This document shows positions 8,867-17,211 of a stretch of DNA of 43,756 bases, one piece after another (position 1 is the first letter of the stretch; each line of letters begins with the position of its first letter). Both the position numbers and the translations under genes were made by a program. The notes beneath the pieces are model-generated. The model searched no databases, had not been told where the DNA came from, and worked only from the letters and a program-made list of their open reading frames with translations. This DNA is from an uncultured Clostridia bacterium. GTDB taxonomy: Bacteria; Bacillota; Clostridia; TANB77; CAG-508. Location: the NCBI GenBank assembly GCA_944393375.1, contig CALXZX010000014.1, forward strand, positions 1 through 43,756, in the 5' to 3' direction.

Positions 8867-10501
8867 TTAACTTGCTTTTTTATTTCTTAATTCATATGCA
8901 TATTGTAAAGTCACTTCATTAATTTCTCCAGAAGATATTCTAGCTATTTCTTCTATAACCTCATTTTCCTTTAATAATTTAATTTGTGTTTTCGTCCTTT
9001 CTTCTTTGACATTTTTACTAATAAAATAGTTATGGTCTGCAACTGCTGCAATATTTGGTAAATGAGAAATACACATCACTTGATGTTTTTTTGCTATGGC
9101 TTTTAATTTACTTGCAACAGAATTGGCAGCTTTTCCACTAATTCCTGTATCAATTTCATCAAATACCAATACAGGTATCTTATCTGTATCTGCTAACACC
9201 TTTTTAATTGCTAACATAGTTCTTGACATTTCTCCACCTGATGCAATTTTTGATAATTCTTTCTCATCTTCTCCTAAGTTTGTTATGATATAAAATTTAA
9301 CAATATCTTTTCCGTTTTTAAAAAATTCATCTTCTTTATATTCTACTTTCACATTGATTTTAGCATTTTTCATTTCTAAATCGACCAATTCTTGATTAAT
9401 TGATTTACTTAATTTTTCTGCATATTCTATTCTTACAGCACTAATCTTTTTTCCTAATATATTCATTTCTTTTTCTATCTTTTTTAGTTCTACCTTTAAT
9501 TTGTTATTATATTCTTCTAAATTTTCTATATGTTCAATTTCTTCTTGTATTTGTTGATTATATACTAATATTTCTTGTATGCTATTTCCATATTTTCTTT
9601 TTAATGAGTAAATGGTATCTAATCTTTCTTCTATATGATTTCTTTCTTCTTCATCAAAATATACATCTTCTTTATATCCGTTAATATCTCTGGCTAATTC
9701 TTGTAATTCATAATACGAACTTTTTAAGCTATTACTTACTTTTTCATATTTTTTATCAATACTTTCTATCTTTTCTAAAGCTCGAATTGCCATACTTAAA
9801 CTGTCTATGGTGTTTTCAGATAATAAACTATCTGCTTCATTTAAATTCTCTACAATTTTTTCTGAGTTTAAAAATAAATTTCTTTTTTCTTCTAATCCTT
9901 CTTCTTCATTTTCTTTTAGCTTTGCTTTTTCAATTTCTTCTGTTTGATATCTCAATAAATCTAATTTTCTTTGTCTTTCTTTGTCATCACCATAATTTTG
10001 TTTTAATTCTTCTTTAATTTCTAAATAACGATTGTATAATGTTCTATATTTTTCCTTATCTTCTCCTAAAATGTTTGTTCCTATAAATCCATCTAAATAT
10101 TTTAAGTGTAATTTACTATCTAATAAATTTTGATTATCATTTTGTCCATGAATTTCGATAAATTGTTTCATGAAATCTTTTAATTCATTTACTGTCACCA
10201 TTCTTCCATTAATCTTACACATATTTTTACCATTTACATTGATTTCTCTTGAAACAATAATATTTCCTTCTATGGCTTTTTCATTTTCCGGACAGTACAA
10301 GCAAAGCTCAACAAAAGAATTGTTTTCTCCTTTTCTAATCATCTCTTTTGAGAATCTTCCACCTGATATAATTTGAAGTGAGTCAATAATTAAAGTTTTT
10401 CCTGCTCCTGTTTCACCTGTTAAGACATTTAATCCTTTATTAAAATCTATACTTAAATCCTCTATAATCCCTATATTTCTAATATGTAAAGATGATATCA
10501 T
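8867..10501 (-). CDS. recN: DNA repair protein RecN
   Basis: RecN is an SMC-like ATPase that holds DNA ends together during recombinational double-strand-break repair. Walker A is GETGAGKT near the N-terminus. A long coiled-coil middle follows, then the signature region (KIASGGEMSRTMLAIK) and Walker B VLVFDEIDTGISG, ending with an H-loop ISHLP. I start it at the ATG at 10501, which gives 544 residues beginning MISSLHIRNIGIIED, the normal RecN N-terminus, with AGAGGA upstream. The longer ORF to 10567 would run back into the promoter. A consensus promoter lies 56-84 nt upstream. Confidence 0.95.
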   Translation of the reverse strand: MISSLHIRNIGIIEDLSIDFNKGLNVLTGETGAGKTLIIDSLQIISGGRFSKEMIRKGENNSFVELCLYCPENEKAIEGNIIVSREINVNGKNMCKINGRMVTVNELKDFMKQFIEIHGQNDNQNLLDSKLHLKYLDGFIGTNILGEDKEKYRTLYNRYLEIKEELKQNYGDDKERQRKLDLLRYQTEEIEKAKLKENEEEGLEEKRNLFLNSEKIVENLNEADSLLSENTIDSLSMAIRALEKIESIDKKYEKVSNSLKSSYYELQELARDINGYKEDVYFDEEERNHIEERLDTIYSLKRKYGNSIQEILVYNQQIQEEIEHIENLEEYNNKLKVELKKIEKEMNILGKKISAVRIEYAEKLSKSINQELVDLEMKNAKINVKVEYKEDEFFKNGKDIVKFYIITNLGEDEKELSKIASGGEMSRTMLAIKKVLADTDKIPVLVFDEIDTGISGKAANSVASKLKAIAKKHQVMCISHLPNIAAVADHNYFISKNVKEERTKTQIKLLKENEVIEEIARISSGEINEVTLQYAYELRNKKAS

Positions 10502-10538
10502 AATCCATTCCTCTACTTTCTTTTTATTGAACAGCACT

Positions 10539-10607
10539 AAAAAAATGTTCGCCTTTATTGTATCCACAATTTAAAAAATTGTCAATACTTTTTGCGAACA
10601 TTTTTTC
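10539..10607 (-). promoter_or_regulatory. consensus promoter of recN bracketed by a TGTTCGC/GCGAACA inverted repeat
   Basis: On the minus strand TTGACA (10580-10585), a 17-nt spacer and TACAAT (10557-10562) form a near-perfect sigma-A promoter. It lies between the two arms of a 14-bp inverted repeat, AAAAAAATGTTCGC and its complement (10539-10552 and 10594-10607). The repeat may end dps transcription, act as an operator, or both. The half-sites resemble half of a Gram-positive SOS box (CGAAC), which would suit recN, but a full GAACN4GTTC box is not present. Confidence 0.65.
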
Positions 10608-10611
10608 TTTT

Positions 10612-11046
10612 TTATTTATGTTGCTTTAGCATCCAGATAATTTTGCTATATTCCAAGATATAATCATCTATTAAACTAGATGTTGCATAAATATGATGTT
10701 CATCAGCTAATTTTTTGATAGCAATTGATTTTTGTAATAATGTTTCAAAATCTTTTAATACTTTATCTAAAACAATTTCTCCCTCTATTTTTGCATTTTT
10801 AGCTTCTTCAATACATGTTTTTTCTAGATAATCCTTCATGGTTCCTAGTGGTTGTTTATCCAATGTTAATATATGCTCTGCGATTTCATCAATTTCTTCA
10901 TTAATCTTGTCATAATATTCTTCTAATTTTTCATGTAATACAAAAAAGTTTTTTCCTTTTACATTCCAATGATAATTTTGTAACTTTCTATAAAATACAT
11001 TTAAATCTGCTAAAAATTCATTTAGCTTATTTACCATTTCTTCCAT
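10612..11046 (-). CDS. Dps-family ferritin-like protein
   Basis: Dps proteins are spherical dodecamers that oxidise and store iron and protect DNA. The ferroxidase signature is clear: QNYHWNVKGKNFFVLHEKLEE then YDKINEEIDEIAEHI, with the His, Asp and Glu ligands in place. The ATG at 11046 (MEEMVNKLNEF, 144 residues) has AGGAG 8 nt upstream and gives the family's normal length. The alternative start at 11079 adds residues with no ribosome binding site. The gene lies upstream of recN on the same strand but is separated from it by a hairpin and a promoter. Confidence 0.88.
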   Translation of the reverse strand: MEEMVNKLNEFLADLNVFYRKLQNYHWNVKGKNFFVLHEKLEEYYDKINEEIDEIAEHILTLDKQPLGTMKDYLEKTCIEEAKNAKIEGEIVLDKVLKDFETLLQKSIAIKKLADEHHIYATSSLIDDYILEYSKIIWMLKQHK

Positions 11047-11228
11047 TTTCTTCACTCCTATCTTTGATTTTATATACACATTTTTTCCTTTTTTTTATTT
11101 TTTATTCAAATATCATTTTATATTCATATTTTTTATGTATTTGTACATAATAAAATTAGAAACAAAATATTAATAAAATTTTTTATGGATAGTTATAAAA
11201 ATTTCCAAAAACTTAGGAGGTATCAAAA

Positions 11229-11657
11229 ATGAATAGACCAGAATATATTTTAAATGAAATTAATAAAGGAATTAAAATGGGAATGGATTCCATTTCTTCT
11301 ATTGCTGAAAAAGTAACAGATGACCAATTGAAAGATGATTTACAATCTGAATATAACCAATATAACACCATTTTAAATGATGTAAATGCAGAACTTGGAA
11401 AATATGAAGAATTTCCTAAAGAATTAAATCCTGCCCAAAAAATGATGGGGTGGTTTGATATTCAAATTAGTACAATGACAGATGATTCTGATTCTAAAAT
11501 TGCTGAAATGTTAATTAAAGGAACTAATATGGGAATTATTGAAGGTGTCAAATTGTTAAATAATAATCCAGAAACCACTCCTGAAATAAAAAATATTTTA
11601 ACAAACTTTATTCAATTTCAAGAAAATAATGTGGAAAGACTAAAAAAATATTTATAA
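11229..11657 (+). CDS. helical-bundle hypothetical protein, 142 aa
   Basis: The protein begins MNRPEYILNEINKGIKMGMDSI and reads as four amphipathic helices. It is acidic, with no signal peptide or membrane segment. The layout (IAEKVTDDQLKDDL, then KELNPAQKMMGWFDI, then MLIKGTNMGIIEGVKLL) resembles small ferritin-like or DUF2383-like bundles seen in Clostridia, but I see no clear metal-ligand set. An AGGAGG site is 8 nt before the ATG. It is divergent from the Dps gene and ends in its own terminator. A link to stress or iron biology is a guess from position. Confidence 0.75.
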   Translation: MNRPEYILNEINKGIKMGMDSISSIAEKVTDDQLKDDLQSEYNQYNTILNDVNAELGKYEEFPKELNPAQKMMGWFDIQISTMTDDSDSKIAEMLIKGTNMGIIEGVKLLNNNPETTPEIKNILTNFIQFQENNVERLKKYL

Positions 11658-11671
11658 ACTTCTAATCAATT

Positions 11672-11702
11672 AATGACACAAGCTTAAATCGCTTGTGTCA
11701 TT
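11672..11702. terminator. terminator between convergent genes
   Basis: A perfect 12-bp stem AATGACACAAGC / GCTTGTGTCATT (11672-11683, 11691-11702) with a 7-nt loop sits between the plus-strand helical-bundle gene and the minus-strand apt gene. Confidence 0.75.
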
Positions 11703-11726
11703 TAATTTATCAAATATTTTGATATC

Positions 11727-12266
11727 CTATGTCTCATTAATATCTATTAATGAATAGATATCATTTGCATCATTTAATTCTTTTATATTCATGATAACCC
11801 CTTGTCCTACAACAATTCCTCCAACATCTTCTATTGCTTGTTTCATTGCTTTCATTGTGTTTCCTGTTGCATAAATATCATCAATCATATATATTCTTTT
11901 TCCTGTATATTCTTCATCAACTAATTTGGGTAATTCCATTTTATCTTTTCCGTATTCTTTTTCATATGAAAATTGTTTTTCAACTGTTATTGGTGGTAAT
12001 TTTCCTGCTTTTCTAACAGGTACAAATCCAATGTCTAATTTATTAGCTACTGCCGCTCCTATAATAAACCCTCTTGCTTCTGCTCCTACAATATATTGCA
12101 CTTGCTTATCCTTGATTTCTTCTACAAATTTATCAACAATTTCTTTGAATGTTTCTTTTTGAATAATTAATGGCATAATGTCAATAAATTCTACTCCTTC
12201 TTGTGGAAAATTTTTTTGTGTTCTTATATGTAATTCATTTTTTAATTCATTTCTTAATATTTTCAT
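11727..12266 (-). CDS. apt: adenine phosphoribosyltransferase
   Basis: The enzyme converts adenine and PRPP to AMP in purine salvage. Motifs are typical: FPQEGVEFIDIMPL at the N-terminus, YIVGAEARGFIIGAAVA, the flexible loop VRKAGKLP, and the PRPP loop IYMIDDIYATGNTM. I choose the ATG at 12266 (179 residues), preceded by AAGGTG at good spacing; the upstream GTG at 12275 overlaps that site. It follows murI and a broken small ORF on the same strand. Confidence 0.93.
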   Translation of the reverse strand: MKILRNELKNELHIRTQKNFPQEGVEFIDIMPLIIQKETFKEIVDKFVEEIKDKQVQYIVGAEARGFIIGAAVANKLDIGFVPVRKAGKLPPITVEKQFSYEKEYGKDKMELPKLVDEEYTGKRIYMIDDIYATGNTMKAMKQAIEDVGGIVVGQGVIMNIKELNDANDIYSLIDINET

Positions 12267-12289
12267 ATTTATCACCTTTTCATTGTATT

Positions 12290-12518
12290 TTATGCGATAC
12301 CTTTACCTGATTGTAGACTACTTCTATCTGCCACATATGATGGCTCGTCATTTTTTTCTATCATTGTTTTTATACGACTTATAGTTTCTTCAAATTTACT
12401 AAGTGTCCTCTCTTGGTACTTCTTCTAGTGTTTCTTTCTCTAAAATAGCATCATAATATGCATATCCATTCCAATTACTTGTATATTGTATTTTCTTTAC
12501 CTTAATAAAGGGTAATAT
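12290..12518 (-). pseudogene. frameshifted small ORF between murI and apt
   Basis: The 240-nt gap between murI and apt reads as protein in two frames. The first runs from the murI stop to a TAG at 12399-12401 and contains KVKKIQYTSNWNGYAYYDAI. The second continues from about 12410 to a TAA at 12290-12292 as TLSKFEETISRI and ends SSLQSGKGIA. A one-base indel near 12400-12410 would join them into a hydrophilic protein of about 75 residues. No ATG, GTG or TTG start is evident at the beginning, where a codon ATA overlaps the murI stop. I call it a likely decayed or mis-sequenced small gene of unknown function. Confidence 0.45.
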
Positions 12519-13273
12519 TACTCCTTTATTATCTCAAAAAATCTTTTTTTCTTTTGTTCATCATTTGATGAATCTATAAATTGTATAGTACCTTTTATAC
12601 CTTTACTGTTAATTAAATTTTTTTCTTCTAAAACTTCTTGTAAATGTTTTGCCAAATATGGAGCTCCATTAAAAAATGTAACTTGTCCTAAAACTTCTTG
12701 TATTTCCTCTTGTATCAATGGATAATGTGTACATCCTAATACAACATTTTTTATTTTTCCTCTATATGGTTCTAAATGCTCCTTTAAGTATGTTTTTATT
12801 TTATCCTCATTTCCTTCTTCTATGATATCTGCTAATCCTATACATGGAAGTAAAATAGTTTTATGATTATCATATGTATGGTATAAAAGGTTAAATTTTT
12901 CACTTTCAATAGTTCCTTTTGTTGCCAACACCAAAGTTGACTCATTATATGCATAATCATGTACCATTTTATAGGCTGGTTCAATGGCTATAAATGGTAT
13001 GTTTGTATACTTTTCTCTCAAATATTGAACTGATTTTGCACCTGCTGTATTACAAGCAATAACAATTGCCTTACATTTTTGTTCAATAAATAAATTTACT
13101 ATATTTTCACACAATTCATTAATTTGGTCATCACTTTTATCTCCATAAGGATTATTTTTGGAATCACTATAATAGATATAATTTTCATTTGGTAATACTT
13201 CCAAGATTTCTCTTAATACAGTGATTCCTCCAATCCCTGAATCAAAGATTCCTATTGCTTCATTTTTGTTCAT
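12518..13273 (-). CDS. murI: glutamate racemase
   Basis: This cofactor-independent enzyme interconverts L- and D-glutamate, supplying D-Glu for peptidoglycan. At 251 residues it matches the family. It shows IGIFDSGIGGITVLREI at the N-terminus, the first catalytic Cys in VIACNTAGAKS, and the second in LGCTHYPLI. The start ATG is preceded by AAGAGGAAG. The gene follows the flavoprotein gene at 13390 on the same strand after 116 nt, and is followed by a broken small ORF and apt. Confidence 0.95.
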   Translation of the reverse strand: MNKNEAIGIFDSGIGGITVLREILEVLPNENYIYYSDSKNNPYGDKSDDQINELCENIVNLFIEQKCKAIVIACNTAGAKSVQYLREKYTNIPFIAIEPAYKMVHDYAYNESTLVLATKGTIESEKFNLLYHTYDNHKTILLPCIGLADIIEEGNEDKIKTYLKEHLEPYRGKIKNVVLGCTHYPLIQEEIQEVLGQVTFFNGAPYLAKHLQEVLEEKNLINSKGIKGTIQFIDSSNDEQKKKRFFEIIKE

Positions 13274-13389
13274 TTTTTCTTCCTCTTGTCATTTTATTCT
13301 ATTTTTATATTTTATTTTTCAAAATTTTTAAACATTTATTATTCCTATTATTTTTTATTTCATTGATGATTTTCTCTCGATTTTCAAAA

Positions 13390-14010
13390 TCATCTTATAT
13401 AATTTGTCCTTATTGGTTGTTCTTTTTCAGGTACTTCTATTCCTGCCTTTTTTCCTTGTTCTATACATTTTAATAACCATGCCATATTATTTCCTAATGT
13501 TCTCATAGTTTGCATTCCTTCTTCATCTTGTACAACTTCTTCTGGCGTATTTCCATGTACCATATTCCAATATTGTGATGAAACAATTGGCATATTATTA
13601 ATCGTAAAATATTTATTTAATTGGTCAAAAGTTGAAGTGGCTCCTCCTCTCCTACAACTTACTACACAAGCTCCTAATTTATTTTGAAACACTGGTTTTC
13701 CTGCATAAAAAACTCTATCCATAAATGAAGTAATCGCTCCTGTTGCTGAAGCAAAATGTACTGGTGTACCAAACACAAATCCATCTGCTTCTTTTGCTTT
13801 TTCAATAAATTCATTTACTTTATCATCTACAAAACATTTTCCTGTGTTTTTACAATTACCACATCCAATACAACCTGCTACTGGCTTTACTCCTAACCAA
13901 ATTATTTCTGTTTCTATATCTTGCTTATTTAATTGTTTTTCAACTTCTTTTAACGCTGTATATGTACAACCTTCTTTATGTGGTCCTCCATTAACTAATA
14001 ATACTTTCAT
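13390..14010 (-). CDS. NADPH-dependent FMN reductase / flavodoxin-like protein with Cys cluster
   Basis: The protein is a flavodoxin-fold oxidoreductase of about 206 residues. MKVLLVNGGPHKEGCT is the phosphate-binding loop of FMN reductases, and GTPVHFASATGAITSFMDR is the second flavin contact. The segment GCIGCGNCKNTGKC carries four cysteines, as in iron-sulfur flavoprotein-like and related clostridial reductases, so a cluster or redox-active disulfide is possible. I prefer the ATG at 14010 over the GTG at 14019 because the AAGGA site would be too close to the GTG. The substrate is unknown. Confidence 0.85.
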   Translation of the reverse strand: MKVLLVNGGPHKEGCTYTALKEVEKQLNKQDIETEIIWLGVKPVAGCIGCGNCKNTGKCFVDDKVNEFIEKAKEADGFVFGTPVHFASATGAITSFMDRVFYAGKPVFQNKLGACVVSCRRGGATSTFDQLNKYFTINNMPIVSSQYWNMVHGNTPEEVVQDEEGMQTMRTLGNNMAWLLKCIEQGKKAGIEVPEKEQPIRTNYIR

Positions 14011-14085
14011 ATCTTTCACTTTCCTTTCAGTTTTATTATCTTTATTTATTAATATATTGATTTATTCGTTTTTTGTGACTCTTTG

Positions 14086-15165
14086 CTATTTCAAAATTGT
14101 TTTCACTTTTCCTTTTCCATCTTGAGAAGTAATTTCCAATATAGCTCCATTTACCATAGCAAATTGTGGTGAAACATGTCCCACATCTGCATCACAAATA
14201 ATTGGTATATTCAAATCCCCTAAAACATCTTTTACTGTCTGATTAAAATCTATATCATAATCATTTCTAATAAACAATGGTCTACCAAATATAATTCCAT
14301 TACAATTTTTGAAATATCCTGCTTCTTTCATTTGCCATAATGTTAAATATACGGTTGGTGTGCTCATTTCAAAAACTTCTAAAAACCATACAATACCATC
14401 TTCCCTATATGTTTGAATATAGTTTTTTACTTTATCATATTTTGTTCCAATAAACGCTTTTATACAATCTAAACAACCACCAATAGCCCTACCTCTAAAT
14501 TCTATTTTTTCTTCACCTTTTAAATTCATCCATTTGGTTTCTTGTGTTAAGTGATATCCTTTTTCTAATTTTTCTGTTTCATCTTGAATATCTTCTATAC
14601 TTTCTTGATTTTCAAGAGGTGGCTCTGGTTGTTCTATTCTAAAATCAATAATTTCTTCATGTTTTTCAAAAGATGTTTGTTCGATTTCTTCTCCACTTGC
14701 AATTTTTAAGGCATCTGTTAAATCTCTAAATAATGGTCTCATAGCATATTTTTTTATCATTTCGCAATAAATAGATGGTCTTTCTAACATTGTATTCCAC
14801 AAATAGTTGATACCTGTAATATCAGAATAGCCTTGCATCCATTTTGGTTTTAATGTTTTTATTTTTTCAAAGTCTAAATATGGTATCATTTCTACTAGAA
14901 AATCTCCCCCTTCTGCAAATATGATTAATTTTACATCATCATTTTCTAGTAATTCCATAAATTCTTTTGCTCTTTGTTTTCCTGATGCACTTCTTCCTCT
15001 TTCTTCTTTTCTTACACTTTCTGTTTCTATGATTTTATATCCCATTTCTTGTAATTGTTTTTCTGCTAGCTCTAATTTTTTGATTGCATCTTCTTGAGAA
15101 ACTCCTCCTGATGGTGCACATATTCCTATAGTATCTCCTTTTTTTAAGTTTTCTGGATAATTCAT
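14086..15165 (-). CDS. S66-family (LD-carboxypeptidase/MccF-like) protein lacking the usual nucleophilic Ser
   Basis: The S66 fold is recognisable: KKGDTIGICAPSGGV at the N-terminus, FAEGGDFLVEMIPYLDF, then MQGYSDITGINYLW, GGCLDCIKAFIGT, FLEVFEMS and DADVGHVSPQFAMVNG with the family His. In active LD-carboxypeptidases and MccF the turn after Gly-Gly carries the nucleophilic Ser (GGYGS or GGDNS); here the same position is Leu. The Glu and His of the triad appear present. It may be a non-peptidase homologue or use another residue. Normal relatives cut murein tetrapeptides or microcin-like amides. The ATG is preceded by AAAGGAGAG. Confidence 0.82.
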   Translation of the reverse strand: MNYPENLKKGDTIGICAPSGGVSQEDAIKKLELAEKQLQEMGYKIIETESVRKEERGRSASGKQRAKEFMELLENDDVKLIIFAEGGDFLVEMIPYLDFEKIKTLKPKWMQGYSDITGINYLWNTMLERPSIYCEMIKKYAMRPLFRDLTDALKIASGEEIEQTSFEKHEEIIDFRIEQPEPPLENQESIEDIQDETEKLEKGYHLTQETKWMNLKGEEKIEFRGRAIGGCLDCIKAFIGTKYDKVKNYIQTYREDGIVWFLEVFEMSTPTVYLTLWQMKEAGYFKNCNGIIFGRPLFIRNDYDIDFNQTVKDVLGDLNIPIICDADVGHVSPQFAMVNGAILEITSQDGKGKVKTILK

Positions 15166-15365
15166 AAACTCTCTCCTTTAATTTTTCTCATTATAACTAT
15201 ATACCATTTTTTAGGATTTTACAATATGAAAAGGCATTTAAACAGGATAAATGCATAAAAATTGTTCCTATATTGGTTCTGTTTTATTTTCTCCTTTCAC
15301 TTATATATATAAATGATTCTTACATAAACTAAAATGCCCTTTTCCTAAAAAATGGATATGCTTTT

Positions 15366-15394
15366 TTGATTTTTATGTTAATTTGTGGTATAAT
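15366..15394 (+). promoter_or_regulatory. near-consensus promoter of the small plus-strand ORF
   Basis: TTGATT (15366-15371), a 17-nt spacer and TATAAT (15389-15394) preceded by TGG. It is one of the best promoters in the window and lies 37 nt before a small ORF. The stretch from 15166 to 15365 shows nothing else I can identify. Confidence 0.75.
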
Positions 15395-15430
15395 AATAGG
15401 TGACTATAAATTATAAGGAGGTACATGCCA

Positions 15431-15598
15431 ATGTACAATATTACATCATTAAAGAGAAAAATTGCGAAGGAGGGATTTCAATCTACTATTGATTTTTTGT
15501 TGTCTGATAATCTTCCTGAGCATATTAAAGAAGATTTGACAAAAGAGCATGTCTTCAACAATGGGCACCTCTGCCTAAGTCTTCTTTATTCTCTTTAA
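15431..15598 (+). CDS. small hypothetical protein, 55 aa
   Basis: This short ORF begins MYNITSLKRKIAKEGF and ends HLCLSLLYSL. It has a strong AAGGAGG ribosome binding site 9 nt upstream, a near-consensus promoter and a downstream terminator, so it is a complete transcription unit. The peptide is basic at the N-terminus, acidic in the middle and hydrophobic at the end. I do not recognise it. The 3' part and the 90 nt after it are clearly richer in G and C than the neighbours. It could also be the visible part of a structured RNA. Confidence 0.5.
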   Translation: MYNITSLKRKIAKEGFQSTIDFLLSDNLPEHIKEDLTKEHVFNNGHLCLSLLYSL

Positions 15599-15647
15599 AG
15601 ACCTCCCGCGCCGTCAATTTGTTCAGGCGGTGTGTGTAGTTACAAAA
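15599..15647 (+). other. GC-rich islet after the small ORF
   Basis: About 50 nt containing CTCCCGCGCCGTC and GGCGGTGTGTG stand out in base composition against the AT-rich surroundings. The CGCC and GGCG segments can pair across a 12-nt loop. The minus strand is also briefly open (LNKLTAREVF). I cannot assign it; candidates are a structured RNA, a remnant of transferred DNA, or part of the small gene's 3' UTR. Confidence 0.3.
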
Positions 15648-15687
15648 GAACCCCTTTCTCGCAAGAGTCTGGGGTTCAATCTTTTTT
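15648..15687. terminator. bidirectional terminator with GCAA tetraloop
   Basis: GAACCCC (15648-15654) pairs with GGGGTTC (15671-15677). An inner CTC-GCAA-GAG stem carries a GNRA-type loop. A TTTTTT run follows on the plus strand and TTTT on the minus strand, so it can end both the small plus-strand gene and the minus-strand ABC operon. Confidence 0.8.
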
Positions 15688-15741
15688 ATTGTATAATAAA
15701 ATATTTTTATATTAATCTTCATTTCGTTATACATAAATTTC

Positions 15742-17211
15742 TTATATATTCTTAATATTTCTTTTCTTAAACACTATAAATGTAGGTATCATCATAATTA
15801 GGAAATATATCACACAAATGATAATTGACATTGTCATATTCATTCCTTCCATATATGGTAAAGCGCCATTTGCATATATACTCAAATCCCAATTCATAGT
15901 CACAAAATATTTCATAAATTGTAAATCATATCCAATAGCCAATTGATTAATAATAGATGCTGCCATATATCCTAATAAAGAAATGGTTATGGCAAGTGTA
16001 CTATTGGTAAATAAAGTACTAATTGCAAATGCTAATGTTGCTAATAAAATAATCATTGGTAATTGTGTTAATGTTTGTACTCCTAAACTTGCAAATATAT
16101 TCATTTCTTCCATTGTATTGGTATTAAAGTTATAGGCCACTACTGGTTCTGATAAACTATCAAACCCAAAGATAATACCACCTATTAATATTTGCATAAC
16201 AAGTGTAACGACAATAATGAAGATAATCATAATCAATGTTGTGATTGCTTTTGCCATTAAGATTTTATTTCTCGTATATGGTTTTACTAATAATAGTTTT
16301 ATTGTACCTTTATTAAATTCTTCACTTACAATCGTTCCTGCAATCATTACAACAACAACAATTAAAAAGATTCCAAATTGTGAATAGAAGTTTTCTAAAA
16401 TTCCTTTCAAACTATTTGTATTATAAATATCTTTTCCTGTTTCTAATATATATCTACTTTCTGCTTGGTCTTCTAAATAACTATTATATTCTAACTTTTC
16501 TTGATATGTTAATTCTTCTATATTTTTGAAATTTGCTAAACTAGTATTGGCTGTTTGTAAATTTGAAATAGCTCTATTTAAATAATCGGTACCATAAGGT
16601 ATTTCTTTATTTAATCGAATTTCTGCAATTTCTTTTTCCATTTGTGCATTGTCTAGTTCTGTTTCAATATTTTCTAATACTGCTTTATCTTCTGTTTGTT
16701 CTTTTTGAGCGTTTAATTGTTCTATTTGTTGTTCTGCTTTTGCCAAATCTTCTCTTGCAAAATATTTCCAATCATTTTCATCTAATTTTGTAAGTAAATC
16801 ATCAATTTCTTGATTGATTACTGCTACCTGTTCTTGATTTTTTTCTGCTCCATATTGATAAGTATTTCTTTCTGTTATATATGGTGCAATTCTTTCATTA
16901 ATAATGGCTAGCTTCCATTCTGCATCTTTGTGTTGTTCCATCATTTCACTTAATTGTATTTCTGATAATAGATTAATATAGGTTGTTACATCACTTGATT
17001 TTTCTGGGTTTAGTGTTTCTAATTCACCTCTTAAAGAATTAATATAATTTTCATTATATAAATAATAATCATATTCACTTCCACTATTAGCATATTTAAA
17101 CATACAATTCATAAAAATTAATAATAAGAATATAACGACCATTGTAATATAAATGGTTTTCTTTTTAAATATTTTAATTAATTCATTTTTCACTAAATTA
17201 CTCAATGACAT
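15742..17211 (-). CDS. ABC-2 type transporter permease with large extracytoplasmic coiled-coil domain
   Basis: The protein starts MSLSNLVKNELIKIFKKKTI, a cytoplasmic helix, followed by one membrane segment (IYITMVVIFLLLIFMNCMF). About 230 residues of charged helical sequence lie outside. Five or so C-terminal membrane segments begin at FGIFLIVVVVMIAGTIVSEEFNKGTIKLLL, the typical ABC-2 signature. The ATG at 17211, with GGGGGG before it, gives 489 residues and overlaps the ATPase gene by 14 nt. The two form a drug, peptide or lipid exporter of BcrAB/YhaP type. Because the partner ATPase is frameshifted, the permease may be orphaned in this sequence. Confidence 0.85.
   Translation of the reverse strand: MSLSNLVKNELIKIFKKKTIYITMVVIFLLLIFMNCMFKYANSGSEYDYYLYNENYINSLRGELETLNPEKSSDVTTYINLLSEIQLSEMMEQHKDAEWKLAIINERIAPYITERNTYQYGAEKNQEQVAVINQEIDDLLTKLDENDWKYFAREDLAKAEQQIEQLNAQKEQTEDKAVLENIETELDNAQMEKEIAEIRLNKEIPYGTDYLNRAISNLQTANTSLANFKNIEELTYQEKLEYNSYLEDQAESRYILETGKDIYNTNSLKGILENFYSQFGIFLIVVVVMIAGTIVSEEFNKGTIKLLLVKPYTRNKILMAKAITTLIMIIFIIVVTLVMQILIGGIIFGFDSLSEPVVAYNFNTNTMEEMNIFASLGVQTLTQLPMIILLATLAFAISTLFTNSTLAITISLLGYMAASIINQLAIGYDLQFMKYFVTMNWDLSIYANGALPYMEGMNMTMSIIICVIYFLIMMIPTFIVFKKRNIKNI

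Noticed and set aside
15600-15640. Short matches to conserved 16S rRNA antisense strings (CCGTCAATTT, GGCGGTGTGTG)
   Set aside because: The two strings are adjacent and in the wrong order compared with a real 16S gene, where they lie several hundred bases apart. Probably coincidence.
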